Positions 32,778 through 41,068 of a stretch of DNA of 64,000 nucleotides are shown here, piece after piece (within the stretch, counting starts at the first letter, position 1; each line of letters starts with the position of its first letter). The position numbers were made by a program, and so were the translations under genes. The DNA is from UBA1429 sp964482225 (GTDB lineage Bacteria; Chloroflexota; Anaerolineae; UBA1429), in the NCBI GenBank assembly GCA_964482225.1, contig CAYZWT010000017.1:1-64000 (forward strand), read 5' to 3'. The notes beneath the pieces were generated by a model that saw only the letters and a list, made by a program, of their open reading frames with translations, was not told where the DNA came from and searched no databases.

Positions 32778-34298
32778 CTATGTCGCGCTTGACTCATTTG
32801 CGGCCAGGGTGCCCTTGCGCCGCCAAACCACCACCAGCGCTAGGGCCGCCAGGGCAATGAGGGCCAGCCCTGCTTCCACGCCGACAACGCCCACCTGCGC
32901 CATCCCCCACACGGCCCAAAAGTTCATCGCGCAGTGGGCGGCGATGGCCGCCAGCAGCCAGACCACGCGACGCGTCATCACGGCGCGCATCACCAGCATG
33001 GCCATGCCGATGTGGGCGCCCAGGGCAAAAGCCCGCTCCAGCCCCGCCAAGATGAACTCATACCAGGGGATCTGCCAATAGGCCGCCAGCTCGGGGATGC
33101 TCTGCCCCGAGAGGCTCATGGCCAACGCAGAGACCATACCCAGCGCCGCCAGCAGGCCCGTGATGATGGCCTCGACGCCGCCATGCCCCGCCCCGAACTG
33201 GAGCGCTCCGGCCCAGCCGCGCGTGTCGCGCAGCCAGTAGCGCAGCACCAGCCAGCGCGCCCCCTCTTCGCACACGCCGGAGGTGAGCCCGGCCATCAGG
33301 GCGACCCAGGGCAGCGGCCAGAGCGCCACGCCGCGCCCGCCCCCCAACAAGCCCAGGGCATAGTTCAGTGGCAGGTGAACCACCTGCGAAAGCACAAAGG
33401 TAACGGCGCCGATGGCGAACACGCGCCAGCCGATGCCGTAGCGACGCCATACCCACCAGCCCAGCGCCAGCGGCAACAGGATCATCAGCGGGTACTGGAT
33501 GCCAATTGCCAGCCCCACCCGCAGCCAATCGGGGCCCGGCGCAGTGGCCACGGCCTGGGTTGGCGGGGCAACGCCCGTGGCCTCTTCCCAAGGCGCCTGG
33601 GCGTTGGCCTTCCAGCGTCGCAGCACAAGCTGCGAGCCCGCGCCCCGGTTGTGGTACTTGGCCATGATGTGGGGCGGCTCCACGGCGTACCAGGCGTCGT
33701 GGCTCGCCCCTCCCGCCGTCATCACGACCCGCCAGGTCTCGAACGTACCCGCCGGGACGGTGATCGTCTCTGTAGCGACGACCTGCGCCAGCGTGTGGGC
33801 CGCCGCACCGGTGGTGGGGATCACGTTGGTGTAGCGCGTGGCATAGCCCTGGGCCAGCGGCAGCGCCCGATGGATCTGCAAGCTCTGGTTGTTGTCAATG
33901 GGGTGCTCGGGCCGCAAGAGGGTTCGGGTGGTCGCCTGGCCCTCGGCCGGCGTGGTCGTGAGCTCGATCTGCTCATCCCCATAGGTTGCGGCATAGAGGG
34001 CGCTGCCGACCGCCAGCTCTGAACGCAAGGGGTAAAGGTCCGTCCGCAGGGTCACGACGCCTTGCTCGGTGCGGCCGCCGACATCGGCAAGCCAGCGTTG
34101 CCGCCAGCCCTCGGGCGCCGCCTCCCACACCCAGGCCGCCGAGCCCACAACGGCCCCGCCGGCATCGAGGATGTCGTACTCGGCGGCCTCGCCATCCTGC
34201 CAGGGAGCCGGCCCAAGGGCCAGCGGCTCTGATGCCACACCGCAGCCTGCCAGCAACAGGCCCACGACCAGTAAGAGACCAAGGGTTCTCAGGCGCAT
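32778..34298 (-). CDS. Lipoprotein fused to YhfC-like intramembrane protease
   Basis: This 506-aa protein begins with a lipoprotein signal (LLLAGC, Cys about 19) and a beta-rich exported domain (about 25-240) resembling DUF3108-type domains. The C-terminal half (about 255-495) has about eight membrane helices. It carries the motif set of the YhfC/CPBP-like protease families: CEEGARW, GAGHGGVEAI, a later His in LGAHIGMA, and AAHCAMNF. The catalytic Glu and His residues appear intact. Fusion of a lipoprotein domain to such a protease is unusual. GGAGG lies 4 nt before the ATG. It is convergent with the preceding gene, separated by 4 bp. Confidence 0.72.
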   Translation of the reverse strand: MRLRTLGLLLVVGLLLAGCGVASEPLALGPAPWQDGEAAEYDILDAGGAVVGSAAWVWEAAPEGWRQRWLADVGGRTEQGVVTLRTDLYPLRSELAVGSALYAATYGDEQIELTTTPAEGQATTRTLLRPEHPIDNNQSLQIHRALPLAQGYATRYTNVIPTTGAAAHTLAQVVATETITVPAGTFETWRVVMTAGGASHDAWYAVEPPHIMAKYHNRGAGSQLVLRRWKANAQAPWEEATGVAPPTQAVATAPGPDWLRVGLAIGIQYPLMILLPLALGWWVWRRYGIGWRVFAIGAVTFVLSQVVHLPLNYALGLLGGGRGVALWPLPWVALMAGLTSGVCEEGARWLVLRYWLRDTRGWAGALQFGAGHGGVEAIITGLLAALGMVSALAMSLSGQSIPELAAYWQIPWYEFILAGLERAFALGAHIGMAMLVMRAVMTRRVVWLLAAIAAHCAMNFWAVWGMAQVGVVGVEAGLALIALAALALVVVWRRKGTLAANESSAT

Positions 34299-34312
34299 GT
34301 CACCTCCACTCG

Positions 34313-35134
34313 CTACTCCGCCTTGTCGCGCCCATGCTGCTGCAACGCCCGGATAAAGGCGCCCTGGGCGTCGCTCAGCGCCGGGTACCCACTCAGGTCG
34401 GCGGCCATGTGCCCCTCTTGCACCAGCCGGCGGTACACCTCGCCGGGCTTTTCCTCGGCCATGCCCTGGTGTTGCATGTAGCGCGCCGCCCAGGTATAGA
34501 ACTCGTCGGCCCAGGGCGTGGCAAGGTTATCGGCCTGCCCTTCTCTCACGCGACGCGCGCCGCTTTGAGACTCGCGCCGTGCCCCCTCGGGAGCGCGCTG
34601 GGACCGGGCGCCGGCCCGCTGCCCCTCGGGGCGCGGCCCCGCCGGGCGCTCCTGGCCTGGCTGGCGGCGTCGCACCTGGACGTTGCCCTGCTCGTCAATA
34701 TAGGGTTCGTCCACGAACTCACGCCGCCGCCGGTCATAGTTGCACCAGACGGCCTCCAGCCAGTAGAGATAACGCCCCACCCCAAAGTGGACCGCCGCGC
34801 GCTTGAGCGCGTCGGATACGGCGCTCTTCCACGGGTCGGCCTGCTCGCGGTCGCTCAGAACGTGCTCGCCCACATCCTCGCGGGTGACGCCCAGGATCGT
34901 GAGGCTAGATTTGACCACCAACCGGTCGCCCTGGACGCCCAGGGGCTCCCAGTGAAACGACCAATCGCCGCCTGCCACCTGATCCAGGCGTTCGGTGACG
35001 ACGCGGGGGTCCACATAGGGAACGGCCAGCGCCTTGCCGGCGTCGGTGACCACCTGGGGCTTCCAACGCACCTGGTCGGAGCGGAACGGCTCGGCCAGGC
35101 GCTCCAGTAGCTCTTGGGTTAGCTTGTCTGTCAT
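34313..35134 (-). CDS. Rad52/DdrA-like DNA repair protein
   Basis: This 273-aa protein matches the Rad52/Rad22 annealing family as found in DdrA-like bacterial proteins. The N-terminal core (about 1-135) includes RWKPQVV, GDWSFHWEPL, a long strand (LVVKSSLTILGVTREDVGEH) and the family-typical SDALKRAAVHFGVGRYLYWLE. A basic, disordered linker (about 150-195) rich in Arg, Gln and Gly may hold DNA. The C-terminal 70 residues form a helical tail. DdrA-type proteins bind and protect single-stranded DNA ends after damage. The promoter carries a perfect LexA-type box (35192-35203), supporting SOS control. Confidence 0.85.
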   Translation of the reverse strand: MTDKLTQELLERLAEPFRSDQVRWKPQVVTDAGKALAVPYVDPRVVTERLDQVAGGDWSFHWEPLGVQGDRLVVKSSLTILGVTREDVGEHVLSDREQADPWKSAVSDALKRAAVHFGVGRYLYWLEAVWCNYDRRRREFVDEPYIDEQGNVQVRRRQPGQERPAGPRPEGQRAGARSQRAPEGARRESQSGARRVREGQADNLATPWADEFYTWAARYMQHQGMAEEKPGEVYRRLVQEGHMAADLSGYPALSDAQGAFIRALQQHGRDKAE

Positions 35135-35185
35135 GGTGTGCCTCGCTTACGCTGACGCCGCGCCCATCGGCGCGGGAACACCCAT

Positions 35186-35215
35186 ATGATAGAACATATG
35201 TTCGGGGCGTGTCAA
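35186..35215 (-). promoter_or_regulatory. Promoter with LexA (SOS) box
   Basis: On the minus strand TTGACA (35210-35215) and TATCAT (35186-35191) are 18 bp apart. The spacer contains a perfect palindrome GAACATATGTTC (35192-35203) directly against the -10 box. It matches the core GAAC-N4-GTTC of the Bacillus-type LexA operator, placed where LexA would block RNA polymerase. Confidence 0.75.
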
Positions 35216-35253
35216 GTCGCAAGGTTATGTATGTCGTCACCACTACGCTGCCT

Positions 35254-36018
35254 CTACAACGAAGCGCGCCAGCCGCCATCCACGTGCAAGGTGCGGCCAT
35301 TGACATAGCTGGCCGCGTCAGAGGCCAAAAAGATGGCGGCCCCGACCAACTCGCGGGGATCGCCCCAGCGCCGCAAGGGCACGTTGCCCTTGACCCAGCG
35401 GTCGAACTCGGGGTCATCCACCAGCGGGCGCGTCAGATCGGTGACGAAATAGCCGGGGGCGATGGCGTTCACGCGCACGCCGTGAGGCCCCCACTCTGTG
35501 GCCATGGAGCGGGTGAGGGCGTCCAGCCCGCCCTTGGAGGCCACATAGTTGGCGATGGTGGGGCGCGCGCCCTCGACGTTGAGCGAGGTGATGTTGATGA
35601 TGCAGCCCCGGCCCCGGGCAATCATGGCAGCGGAGACGGCCTGGGCCACGAGGAACGCGCTGGTAAGATTGGTGCGCAACACGGCGTCCCAAGCAGCCAG
35701 GCTCATCTCGGCCAGGGGCGCGCGTCGCTGGATGCCTGCATTGTTGACCAGCACGGCGATAGGGCCCACCTCGGCCTCGATGCGGGCCACCTGCGCGCGC
35801 ACCGCATCGGGATCGGTGACATCAAAGGGATAGCCAACGGCCTGGCCGCCTGCCTCCCGGATCTGGGTCACGGCGGGCTCGACGGTCTCGGGCCGCGTGC
35901 CGTTGATCACAACCCGCGCGCCCGCCTCGGCATAGCCCTGGGCCAGGGCAAAGCCCAGACCTCGGCTGGACCCGGTGATCAGCACAATGCGGTCGCTCAC
36001 GTCAAAGAGGTTGCTCAC
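35254..36018 (-). CDS. Short-chain dehydrogenase/reductase
   Basis: This 254-aa classical SDR has the NAD(P)-binding TGSSRGLG near residue 15, NNAG near 90, catalytic Ser in INITSLN and the YxxxK pair in YVASKGG. The overall sequence resembles gluconate 5-dehydrogenase/3-ketoacyl reductase types. An Arg/Thr pattern after the first beta-alpha unit (NGTRPE) hints at NADP use. Its start is GTG 36018, since AAGGAG lies 7 nt upstream. The gene ends about 40 bp before the -35 box of the Rad52-like gene on the same strand. Confidence 0.88.
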   Translation of the reverse strand: MSNLFDVSDRIVLITGSSRGLGFALAQGYAEAGARVVINGTRPETVEPAVTQIREAGGQAVGYPFDVTDPDAVRAQVARIEAEVGPIAVLVNNAGIQRRAPLAEMSLAAWDAVLRTNLTSAFLVAQAVSAAMIARGRGCIINITSLNVEGARPTIANYVASKGGLDALTRSMATEWGPHGVRVNAIAPGYFVTDLTRPLVDDPEFDRWVKGNVPLRRWGDPRELVGAAIFLASDAASYVNGRTLHVDGGWRASL

Positions 36019-36062
36019 GGCGGGGCTCCTTCCCACAGCTTCTCCGGCAATGCCACTGTTAC

Positions 36063-36092
36063 ATGGTATGCCATCGGAGCCGCCGCCGTCAA
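36063..36092 (-). promoter_or_regulatory. Possible promoter for the SDR gene
   Basis: On the minus strand TTGACG (36087-36092) and TACCAT (36063-36068) are 18 bp apart. It begins 5 bp after the stop codon of the LysM gene upstream. Confidence 0.45.
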
Positions 36093-36096
36093 GCGC

Positions 36097-37809
36097 TCAG
36101 CGCCAGGTGAACCAATAGATGCTCGTCGGCGGGCTCTGCGCCACACGGCCGGGCGCCACATCCAACACGCGGATCACCCTCACCTGCCACTCAAAGCGGC
36201 TTTCGCGGCGCCCTTCGGGATAGAGCTCCGCAGGCACCCGCCAAGAGGTCGCCTTGGTCAGGGTCTCGACGGGCGCGCCACGGCTCTCCGGCGTCCACAG
36301 GCTCACCTGATACCACTCGTCCTCGGCCAGGATGCCCACCGAGGTCCACTGGAGCGCCGGCTGGCTCTGGTCGCCCCGCAGAATGGCGCCGCTCACCGGC
36401 GTCAGCAACCGTGGCGCCCGGTAGAGCAGCGCCGCGACCGGGGTGCGGATCGGTACATTGGTGGGCGTTGGGCTCGGCGTAGAGGTCGGCGTCGGCGTGG
36501 CCTCGGGCGTTGCCGTTGCGGCAGCCGTCGGCTCGACCGTCGAATCGGGGATGAGCAGCTCCTGACCCAAGCGCAGGATGGTGGTCAAGGTGATGCCGTT
36601 GGCCTCCGCGATCCGGGCCGCCGCCACACCATAGCGCAGGGCCAGCGCGCCCAGGGTGTCGCCCTGCGCCACCGCGTGCCGCAGGGGCATCGGCGTTGGG
36701 GTGGGGGTCTCGGTGGGCCGCACGGTGCGTTGCACCTCGGGGGCGCCCCCGGGCGCCTGCGTCGCCTCGGGTGTGGGCGTGGGGATTGCCGTCGGAGGCG
36801 CGGGCGTCGCCACGGGAGCCGCGCCGGGAAGCACCAGCGTCTGGCCCAGGCTCAGGACCGAGGTCAGCGTGATGCCGTTGGCCTCGGCCAGAGCGGCGGC
36901 CGTGACGCCATAGCGGCGCGCTATGGCGTTCAGCGTGTCACCCTGCTGCACCACGTGGGCAGGCGGCCCTGCGGTGGGCTGGGTCAGAATCGTGGGCGCC
37001 AGGATGGTGGGTATCGGGGTAGGCTCCTCAGGCGCGGGCTCGCCCTGGACGCCGGGGATCACCAGCTCCTGGCCAAGGCTCAGAATTGTCGTCAGCGTAA
37101 TGCCATTGGCCTCGGCGATGGCGGCGGCAGAGACGCCATAGAGCACGGCCAGCCTGCCAAGCACGTCCCCCTGCTGCACGACGTGCACCCGAGGGCTGGC
37201 TACTGCCCCCGCCGTAGGCGTCTCAGAGGGGGCGACCGTGGGATCGAGAGGCGTGGCCGTTGGCGGCTCGGGCGTACCTGTGGGCGTGGGCGTCGCCATG
37301 GGCAGAGGCAGAGTCGGCGTTGCCGCGTGGTCCTCGGCAGGGTCCGGCGTCGGCAGCTCGGCATCCAGCGCGTGCAACAGCGCCTCGGTGGGCGCGAGGG
37401 ACGGCAGAGCGGTGGGGATCGGGGCTGCTGCGGCGGTGGGCGAAGGCAGGATCTCGGCCAGGCTGACGGCCGTGGGGCGTCGGGGCGTGGGCGTGGGCCC
37501 GGGCGGAGCCTGCTCGCCCACCTGGGCGCCAAACGGGATGATCCACCACACCAGCACCGCTCCCAGGGCCACGATGAAGATGCTCATCAGTGCGCTGCCC
37601 AGACGCGGCACGCCCTGCGCAATGCCCGCCCGCCGAGACGCGCCACAATACGGGCACGGGTCGTCCGTGGGCTCGATGCGTGCGCCGCAACTGCGGCAGA
37701 TGTCTGATTGTCTGCTCTTGCGCCACTCTTGGCCGCAAAGGGGGCACAAGAGGAGTTCCCGGCTGAACCAGGCATGGCAGTTGGCGCAACGTCGCTTGTG
37801 ATAGATCAC
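36097..37809 (-). CDS. Zinc-ribbon, membrane-anchored triple-LysM protein
   Basis: The start is GTG 37809; further upstream the frame runs into the HD gene. The 570-aa product has two N-terminal zinc ribbons (about 8-30, CANCHAWF...CPLCG, and 40-60, CRSCG...CPYCG), one membrane helix (about 75-98), then Pro/Thr-rich linkers. Three LysM domains follow (about 215-260, 290-335, 380-425), each with a near-identical AEANGIT core, and a C-terminal beta-rich domain. LysM binds peptidoglycan or chitin-like glycans. With ribbons inside and LysM outside, it links a cytoplasmic metal-binding module to the cell wall. Confidence 0.83.
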   Translation of the reverse strand: MIYHKRRCANCHAWFSRELLLCPLCGQEWRKSRQSDICRSCGARIEPTDDPCPYCGASRRAGIAQGVPRLGSALMSIFIVALGAVLVWWIIPFGAQVGEQAPPGPTPTPRRPTAVSLAEILPSPTAAAAPIPTALPSLAPTEALLHALDAELPTPDPAEDHAATPTLPLPMATPTPTGTPEPPTATPLDPTVAPSETPTAGAVASPRVHVVQQGDVLGRLAVLYGVSAAAIAEANGITLTTILSLGQELVIPGVQGEPAPEEPTPIPTILAPTILTQPTAGPPAHVVQQGDTLNAIARRYGVTAAALAEANGITLTSVLSLGQTLVLPGAAPVATPAPPTAIPTPTPEATQAPGGAPEVQRTVRPTETPTPTPMPLRHAVAQGDTLGALALRYGVAAARIAEANGITLTTILRLGQELLIPDSTVEPTAAATATPEATPTPTSTPSPTPTNVPIRTPVAALLYRAPRLLTPVSGAILRGDQSQPALQWTSVGILAEDEWYQVSLWTPESRGAPVETLTKATSWRVPAELYPEGRRESRFEWQVRVIRVLDVAPGRVAQSPPTSIYWFTWR

Positions 37810-37826
37810 GTCTGGGTATTCCCCAA

Positions 37827-38399
37827 CTAGGTTTGCGAGCCTTCCAGCCCAAGCTCTACGGCGACCTCGCGCAGCGCCTCGATGACCCTCGTCACGTGCG
37901 TGCTGCGGTCCACGCCCAACTCTTGCATGCCCAGCTCGATATCCTCGCGGTTGACGCCCCGGGCAAAAGCCTTGTCGTTCCACTTTTTGCGCACCGAGCT
38001 GGCCGTCAGGTCGTTGACGCTCTTGCTGGGGCGCACCAGGGCGCAAGCAATGACCAGCCCCGTTAGCTCATCCACGGCAAAGAGGGTCTTGGCCATGAGG
38101 GTGCGGCGCGGCACATTCAGATAGGTGGCATGTCCCTTGACCGCTTCGATGATCTCCTCCGGCCAGCCTGCGTCCTCTAGAATCGCGATACCCACCAAGG
38201 GGTGCTCATCGAGGGTCGGGTGTTGCTCATAGTCCAGGTCGTGCACCAGGCCGGTGACGCCCCAGAGCTCTTCGTCCTCGCCTAAGATACGGGCATAGTA
38301 GCGCATAGCCGCTTCGACGGCCAGGGCGTGCTTGAGCAGGCTATCCTGCTGGGTGTATTGGGTGAGCAGCGCCCAGGCTTGTTCACGCGTAGGGTTCAA
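37827..38399 (-). CDS. HD-domain hydrolase
   Basis: This 190-aa protein has the HD metal-binding pattern: His in LLKHALAVE (about 24), the HD pair in GLVHDLDYEQ (about 53-54) and Asp in VDELTGLV (about 109). A DEHPLVG segment lies between. Such small HD proteins are phosphohydrolases, often on nucleotides. TTG 38399 is chosen because AGGAGG lies 5 nt upstream. It lies between rph and the LysM gene on the same strand with 17 bp to the latter. Confidence 0.86.
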   Translation of the reverse strand: MNPTREQAWALLTQYTQQDSLLKHALAVEAAMRYYARILGEDEELWGVTGLVHDLDYEQHPTLDEHPLVGIAILEDAGWPEEIIEAVKGHATYLNVPRRTLMAKTLFAVDELTGLVIACALVRPSKSVNDLTASSVRKKWNDKAFARGVNREDIELGMQELGVDRSTHVTRVIEALREVAVELGLEGSQT

Positions 38400-38435
38400 G
38401 GTCTCCTCCTGTATGCTCCAGCGTCGATCAAGCGG

Positions 38436-39173
38436 TCAGACCGGCCGGCCGCCATGCAGCGCTGCGTCCTGCGCCTGCATCAATGCGGCAATGCCCCCAT
38501 CGGCCAGGGTCAACAGGCGCTCCAGCGTGGCGCGGCTATAGGGCGCGCCCTCGCCGGTGCCCTGCACTTCAATATATTCGCCCGCTCCGGTCATCACCAC
38601 GTTCAGATCCACCTCGGCGCGGGCATCGTCGGCATAGGCCAGGTCCAGCATGGCCTGGCCACCCACCATCCCCACGCTGACGGCGGCGATCTGGCGCCGC
38701 AAGGGATCCTCGGCCAAGAGCCCCTGGCGCCGCAACTCGCGCAGGGCCAGGGCCAGCGCCACGTACCCGCCGGTGATGGATGCCGTGCGGGTGCCGCCAT
38801 CGGCCTGCAGTACGTCGCAATCCACCACGATGGTGCGCTCGCCCAGGGCGCGGCGGTCCACGGCCATGCGCAGGCTGCGCCCGATCAGCCGCCGAATCTC
38901 TTGGGTGCGCCCGGAGGGCTGGCCGCCCTCGCGCTCGCTGCGGGGCAACGTGGCGTAAGGCAACATGCTATATTCGGCGGTAACCCAGCCCAGGCCGCGC
39001 CCCTCCAACCAGCGGGGCACGCTCTCTTGCACGCTGGCGACGCACAGGACGTGGGTGCTTCCGGCGCGGATCAGGGCCGAACCGGGGCTCTGGGGGATAA
39101 AGCCGGTCTCGATGGCGACCGGACGCAGCGCATCGAGGGCGCGGCCATCGCTCTGTCGGGGCTCAGGCATCAT
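38436..39173 (-). CDS. rph: Ribonuclease PH
   Basis: This 245-aa exoribonuclease trims tRNA 3' ends phosphorolytically. The family start RSDGRALDALRPV is visible here as RQSDGRALDALRPVAIETGF. The phosphate-binding and dimer regions GRTQEIRRLIGRSLR, DCDVLQADGGTRTASITGG and the C-terminal VVMTGAGEYIEVQGTGE are intact. The length matches the family. ATG 39173 (or 39170) lies within the last codons of ybeY, giving a 4-codon overlap and likely translational coupling. The gene pairs naturally with ybeY in RNA processing. Confidence 0.95.
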   Translation of the reverse strand: MMPEPRQSDGRALDALRPVAIETGFIPQSPGSALIRAGSTHVLCVASVQESVPRWLEGRGLGWVTAEYSMLPYATLPRSEREGGQPSGRTQEIRRLIGRSLRMAVDRRALGERTIVVDCDVLQADGGTRTASITGGYVALALALRELRRQGLLAEDPLRRQIAAVSVGMVGGQAMLDLAYADDARAEVDLNVVMTGAGEYIEVQGTGEGAPYSRATLERLLTLADGGIAALMQAQDAALHGGRPV

Positions 39174-39666
39174 CAGCCTGCTCGCACATCTCGGGGCGAT
39201 CCCGGCCCACATCCGGATAGCCGCAGGCCGCCAGGATGGCCGCCTGGCGGGCCCACATGCGCTCCTGGGCCTCGGGCTCGTCGTGATCATAGCCCAGCAG
39301 GTGCAGGCAGCCGTGAATCGTCAGCAACGCCAGTTCGGCGGCGAGCCCGTGGCCGAGGGCTTGGGCCTGCCGCTGGGCCGTATCAATAGAGATGACCACA
39401 TCGCCCAGAACGGGAGGGACGCCGGGGGCCGACACCAGGGGCTCGCCCTCATACAGGGCAAAGGCCAGCACATCCGTGGGCGCATCGAGGCCGCGATAGT
39501 GGCGGTTGAGATCCTGCATCCAATCATCGTCCAGGACGGTAATGGCCACCGCTGTGCCCTGTGGAGCCCCCTCGGCGGCCAGCGTCGCTATCGCCAGTCG
39601 TTCCAGCTCATCGATATCGCAGCCCTCTGGCTCACGGTACAAGTCGACTGTTATGTCAAACTCCAT
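39163..39666 (-). CDS. ybeY: Endoribonuclease YbeY
   Basis: This 167-aa zinc endoribonuclease acts in 16S rRNA maturation and ribosome quality control. The motif HGCLHLLGYDHD (about 115-126) supplies the three zinc His residues. Upstream signatures NRHYRGLDAPTDVLAFAL and LGDVVISIDTA are typical. It lies between plsC and rph with an overlap to rph, forming an operon with membrane-lipid and RNA-processing functions. Confidence 0.95.
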   Translation of the reverse strand: MEFDITVDLYREPEGCDIDELERLAIATLAAEGAPQGTAVAITVLDDDWMQDLNRHYRGLDAPTDVLAFALYEGEPLVSAPGVPPVLGDVVISIDTAQRQAQALGHGLAAELALLTIHGCLHLLGYDHDEPEAQERMWARQAAILAACGYPDVGRDRPEMCEQADDA

Positions 39667-39678
39667 CCGGCATTCACC

Positions 39679-40407
39679 TCAGACCGTTGCTGGCGCCCGC
39701 TCGCCATCCGATCCACTATCGAGGGATTGAATGAGCGGCGCGTAAAAGCCACGATAGCCTTCGGGGAGCAGCTCTCCTATGCGCACCATGACCCCATCGG
39801 CGAGTTCCTGTAGCCGTTCGGTGGTCAGCCTGCCTTCCACCTCGGGCAGCCGGAACGGCTCGCCGATCACGACATGGCAGGTGGGCCGCCGCAGCCGTTT
39901 CCACTCGCGCAGCTTTTCCACGCCCCAGAACGCCACGGGCACGATCAGGGCATTGGTGCGGGTGGCCAGATAGGCCACGCCGGGCTTGGCGCGTTGGAGC
40001 ATCCCCTGCCGGCTGCGGGTACCCTCGGGGGCCACGGCCAACATGCCGCCCGCCTCCAGCACCTGTTGGCAAGCGCGCAGCGCCCTGCGGTCCACCTCGC
40101 CCCGGTTGACAAAGATCACGCCGGCGCCCTGGAAAAAGAGGCTCACGAACTTGTTCTCGCGCCATTTCTCGGCCACCAGGGTCACCACCTGCCGCCCCAC
40201 CCCCGCCGCCACCACCACCGGGTCCAGCAGGTGCAGGTGGTTGACCACCAGCATGGCGCTGCCGGTCTTGGGCAGGTTCTCGCGCCCGTATACGCGATAG
40301 CGGTAGAGGATGCGCACGAGCAGCGAAACGGTCCACTGTAGCAGGCGGTAGACAATGGGGTGCGAAGCATACGGAATGCGCTTGATGCGCGCGCGCAGCG
40401 TTGTCAA
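39679..40407 (-). CDS. plsC: 1-acyl-glycerol-3-phosphate acyltransferase
   Basis: This 242-aa membrane-associated enzyme adds the second acyl chain in phospholipid synthesis. Motif I is NHLHLLDP (an NHx4D form), motif II GVIFVNRGEVDR, motif III APEGTRSR and motif IV VPVAFWG. The start TTG 40407 is chosen because AAGGAG lies 7 nt upstream; an ATG much further upstream would place a non-family extension before the first helix. Downstream ybeY follows after 12 bp. Confidence 0.9.
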   Translation of the reverse strand: MTTLRARIKRIPYASHPIVYRLLQWTVSLLVRILYRYRVYGRENLPKTGSAMLVVNHLHLLDPVVVAAGVGRQVVTLVAEKWRENKFVSLFFQGAGVIFVNRGEVDRRALRACQQVLEAGGMLAVAPEGTRSRQGMLQRAKPGVAYLATRTNALIVPVAFWGVEKLREWKRLRRPTCHVVIGEPFRLPEVEGRLTTERLQELADGVMVRIGELLPEGYRGFYAPLIQSLDSGSDGERAPATV

Positions 40408-40472
40408 AGGTTCGCTCCTTGTCAAGAGTGGCCGGACACAACGCATGGGGCGTGTGCACCCGGCACGTCGTG

Positions 40473-40500
40473 ATTCTACCACACTCTGGAACGCTGACAA
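40473..40500 (-). promoter_or_regulatory. Promoter for the plsC-ybeY-rph operon
   Basis: On the minus strand TTGTCA (40495-40500) and TAGAAT (40473-40478) are 16 bp apart, about 65 bp before plsC. Confidence 0.65.
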
Positions 40501-40599
40501 GAGCGTCGCGCGTGCAGTGCACAGTGCTTGCCCATCGGCCTTGTGCACGCTTGCAGCGGCAGGCCGCTCGCCGACCTGATACCGTGAGGGCCGAGTTTG

Positions 40600-40971
40600 C
40601 TACGGGTACGCCTCGCCCCAGTCGAGCTGGCGCTCGGGGATGCCCATGGCCCGCCCGTGGGCCTGGGCGGCGGCGCGGCCCGCCGCATCGCCCCGGGGGT
40701 AGCAGAACACGCGCCCGCCATAGATCACCCGGGTGTGCTCCTGGGTCATCAGGTTGCAGTACCAGCGGGGGTCCAGCGCGGCGCTCAGCCGTTGGGCCAC
40801 GGCCTCCGCCTCGGCGGCGTCGCCGCTGAACCAGATGCCGGTCCAATCGGCGGGCTGGAACGCGGCGCGCCCGGGGATGTCGCGCCAGACCTCGGTCTTG
40901 GTGACGGTCAGCGTGGCGAGGATGCCATCATCCAGCAGGGATTCGCGCAGCAGCAGTCCGGTGTAGGTCAT
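40600..40971 (-). CDS. Hypothetical protein, 123 aa
   Basis: The start is ATG 40971, with AAGGTGAG upstream. The product is compact and mixed alpha/beta: MTYTGLLLRESLLDDG, then a strand-rich middle (VTKTEVWRD, WTGIWFSGD), a helix (EAEAVAQRLSAAL) and RWYCNLMTQEHTRVIYGGRVFCYPRGD. No family is recognised with confidence. It stands between plsC and the heliorhodopsin gene, all on the minus strand, after a terminator at 41003-41037. Confidence 0.68.
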   Translation of the reverse strand: MTYTGLLLRESLLDDGILATLTVTKTEVWRDIPGRAAFQPADWTGIWFSGDAAEAEAVAQRLSAALDPRWYCNLMTQEHTRVIYGGRVFCYPRGDAAGRAAAQAHGRAMGIPERQLDWGEAYP

Positions 40972-41002
40972 GGAACTCACCTTCGCTCTCGAATATCCCA
41001 GA

Positions 41003-41037
41003 GAGCGCCTCCCAGTGCGTTTCTCCGGGAGGCGCTC
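41003..41037 (-). terminator. Terminator after the heliorhodopsin gene
   Basis: GAGCGCCTCCC and GGGAGGCGCTC form a perfect 11-bp stem around a 13-nt loop, 31 bp after the heliorhodopsin stop. There is no strong T-run. Confidence 0.65.
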
Positions 41038-41068
41038 ACGATCACAAGCAATGGGCCTCGCCCTCTCC

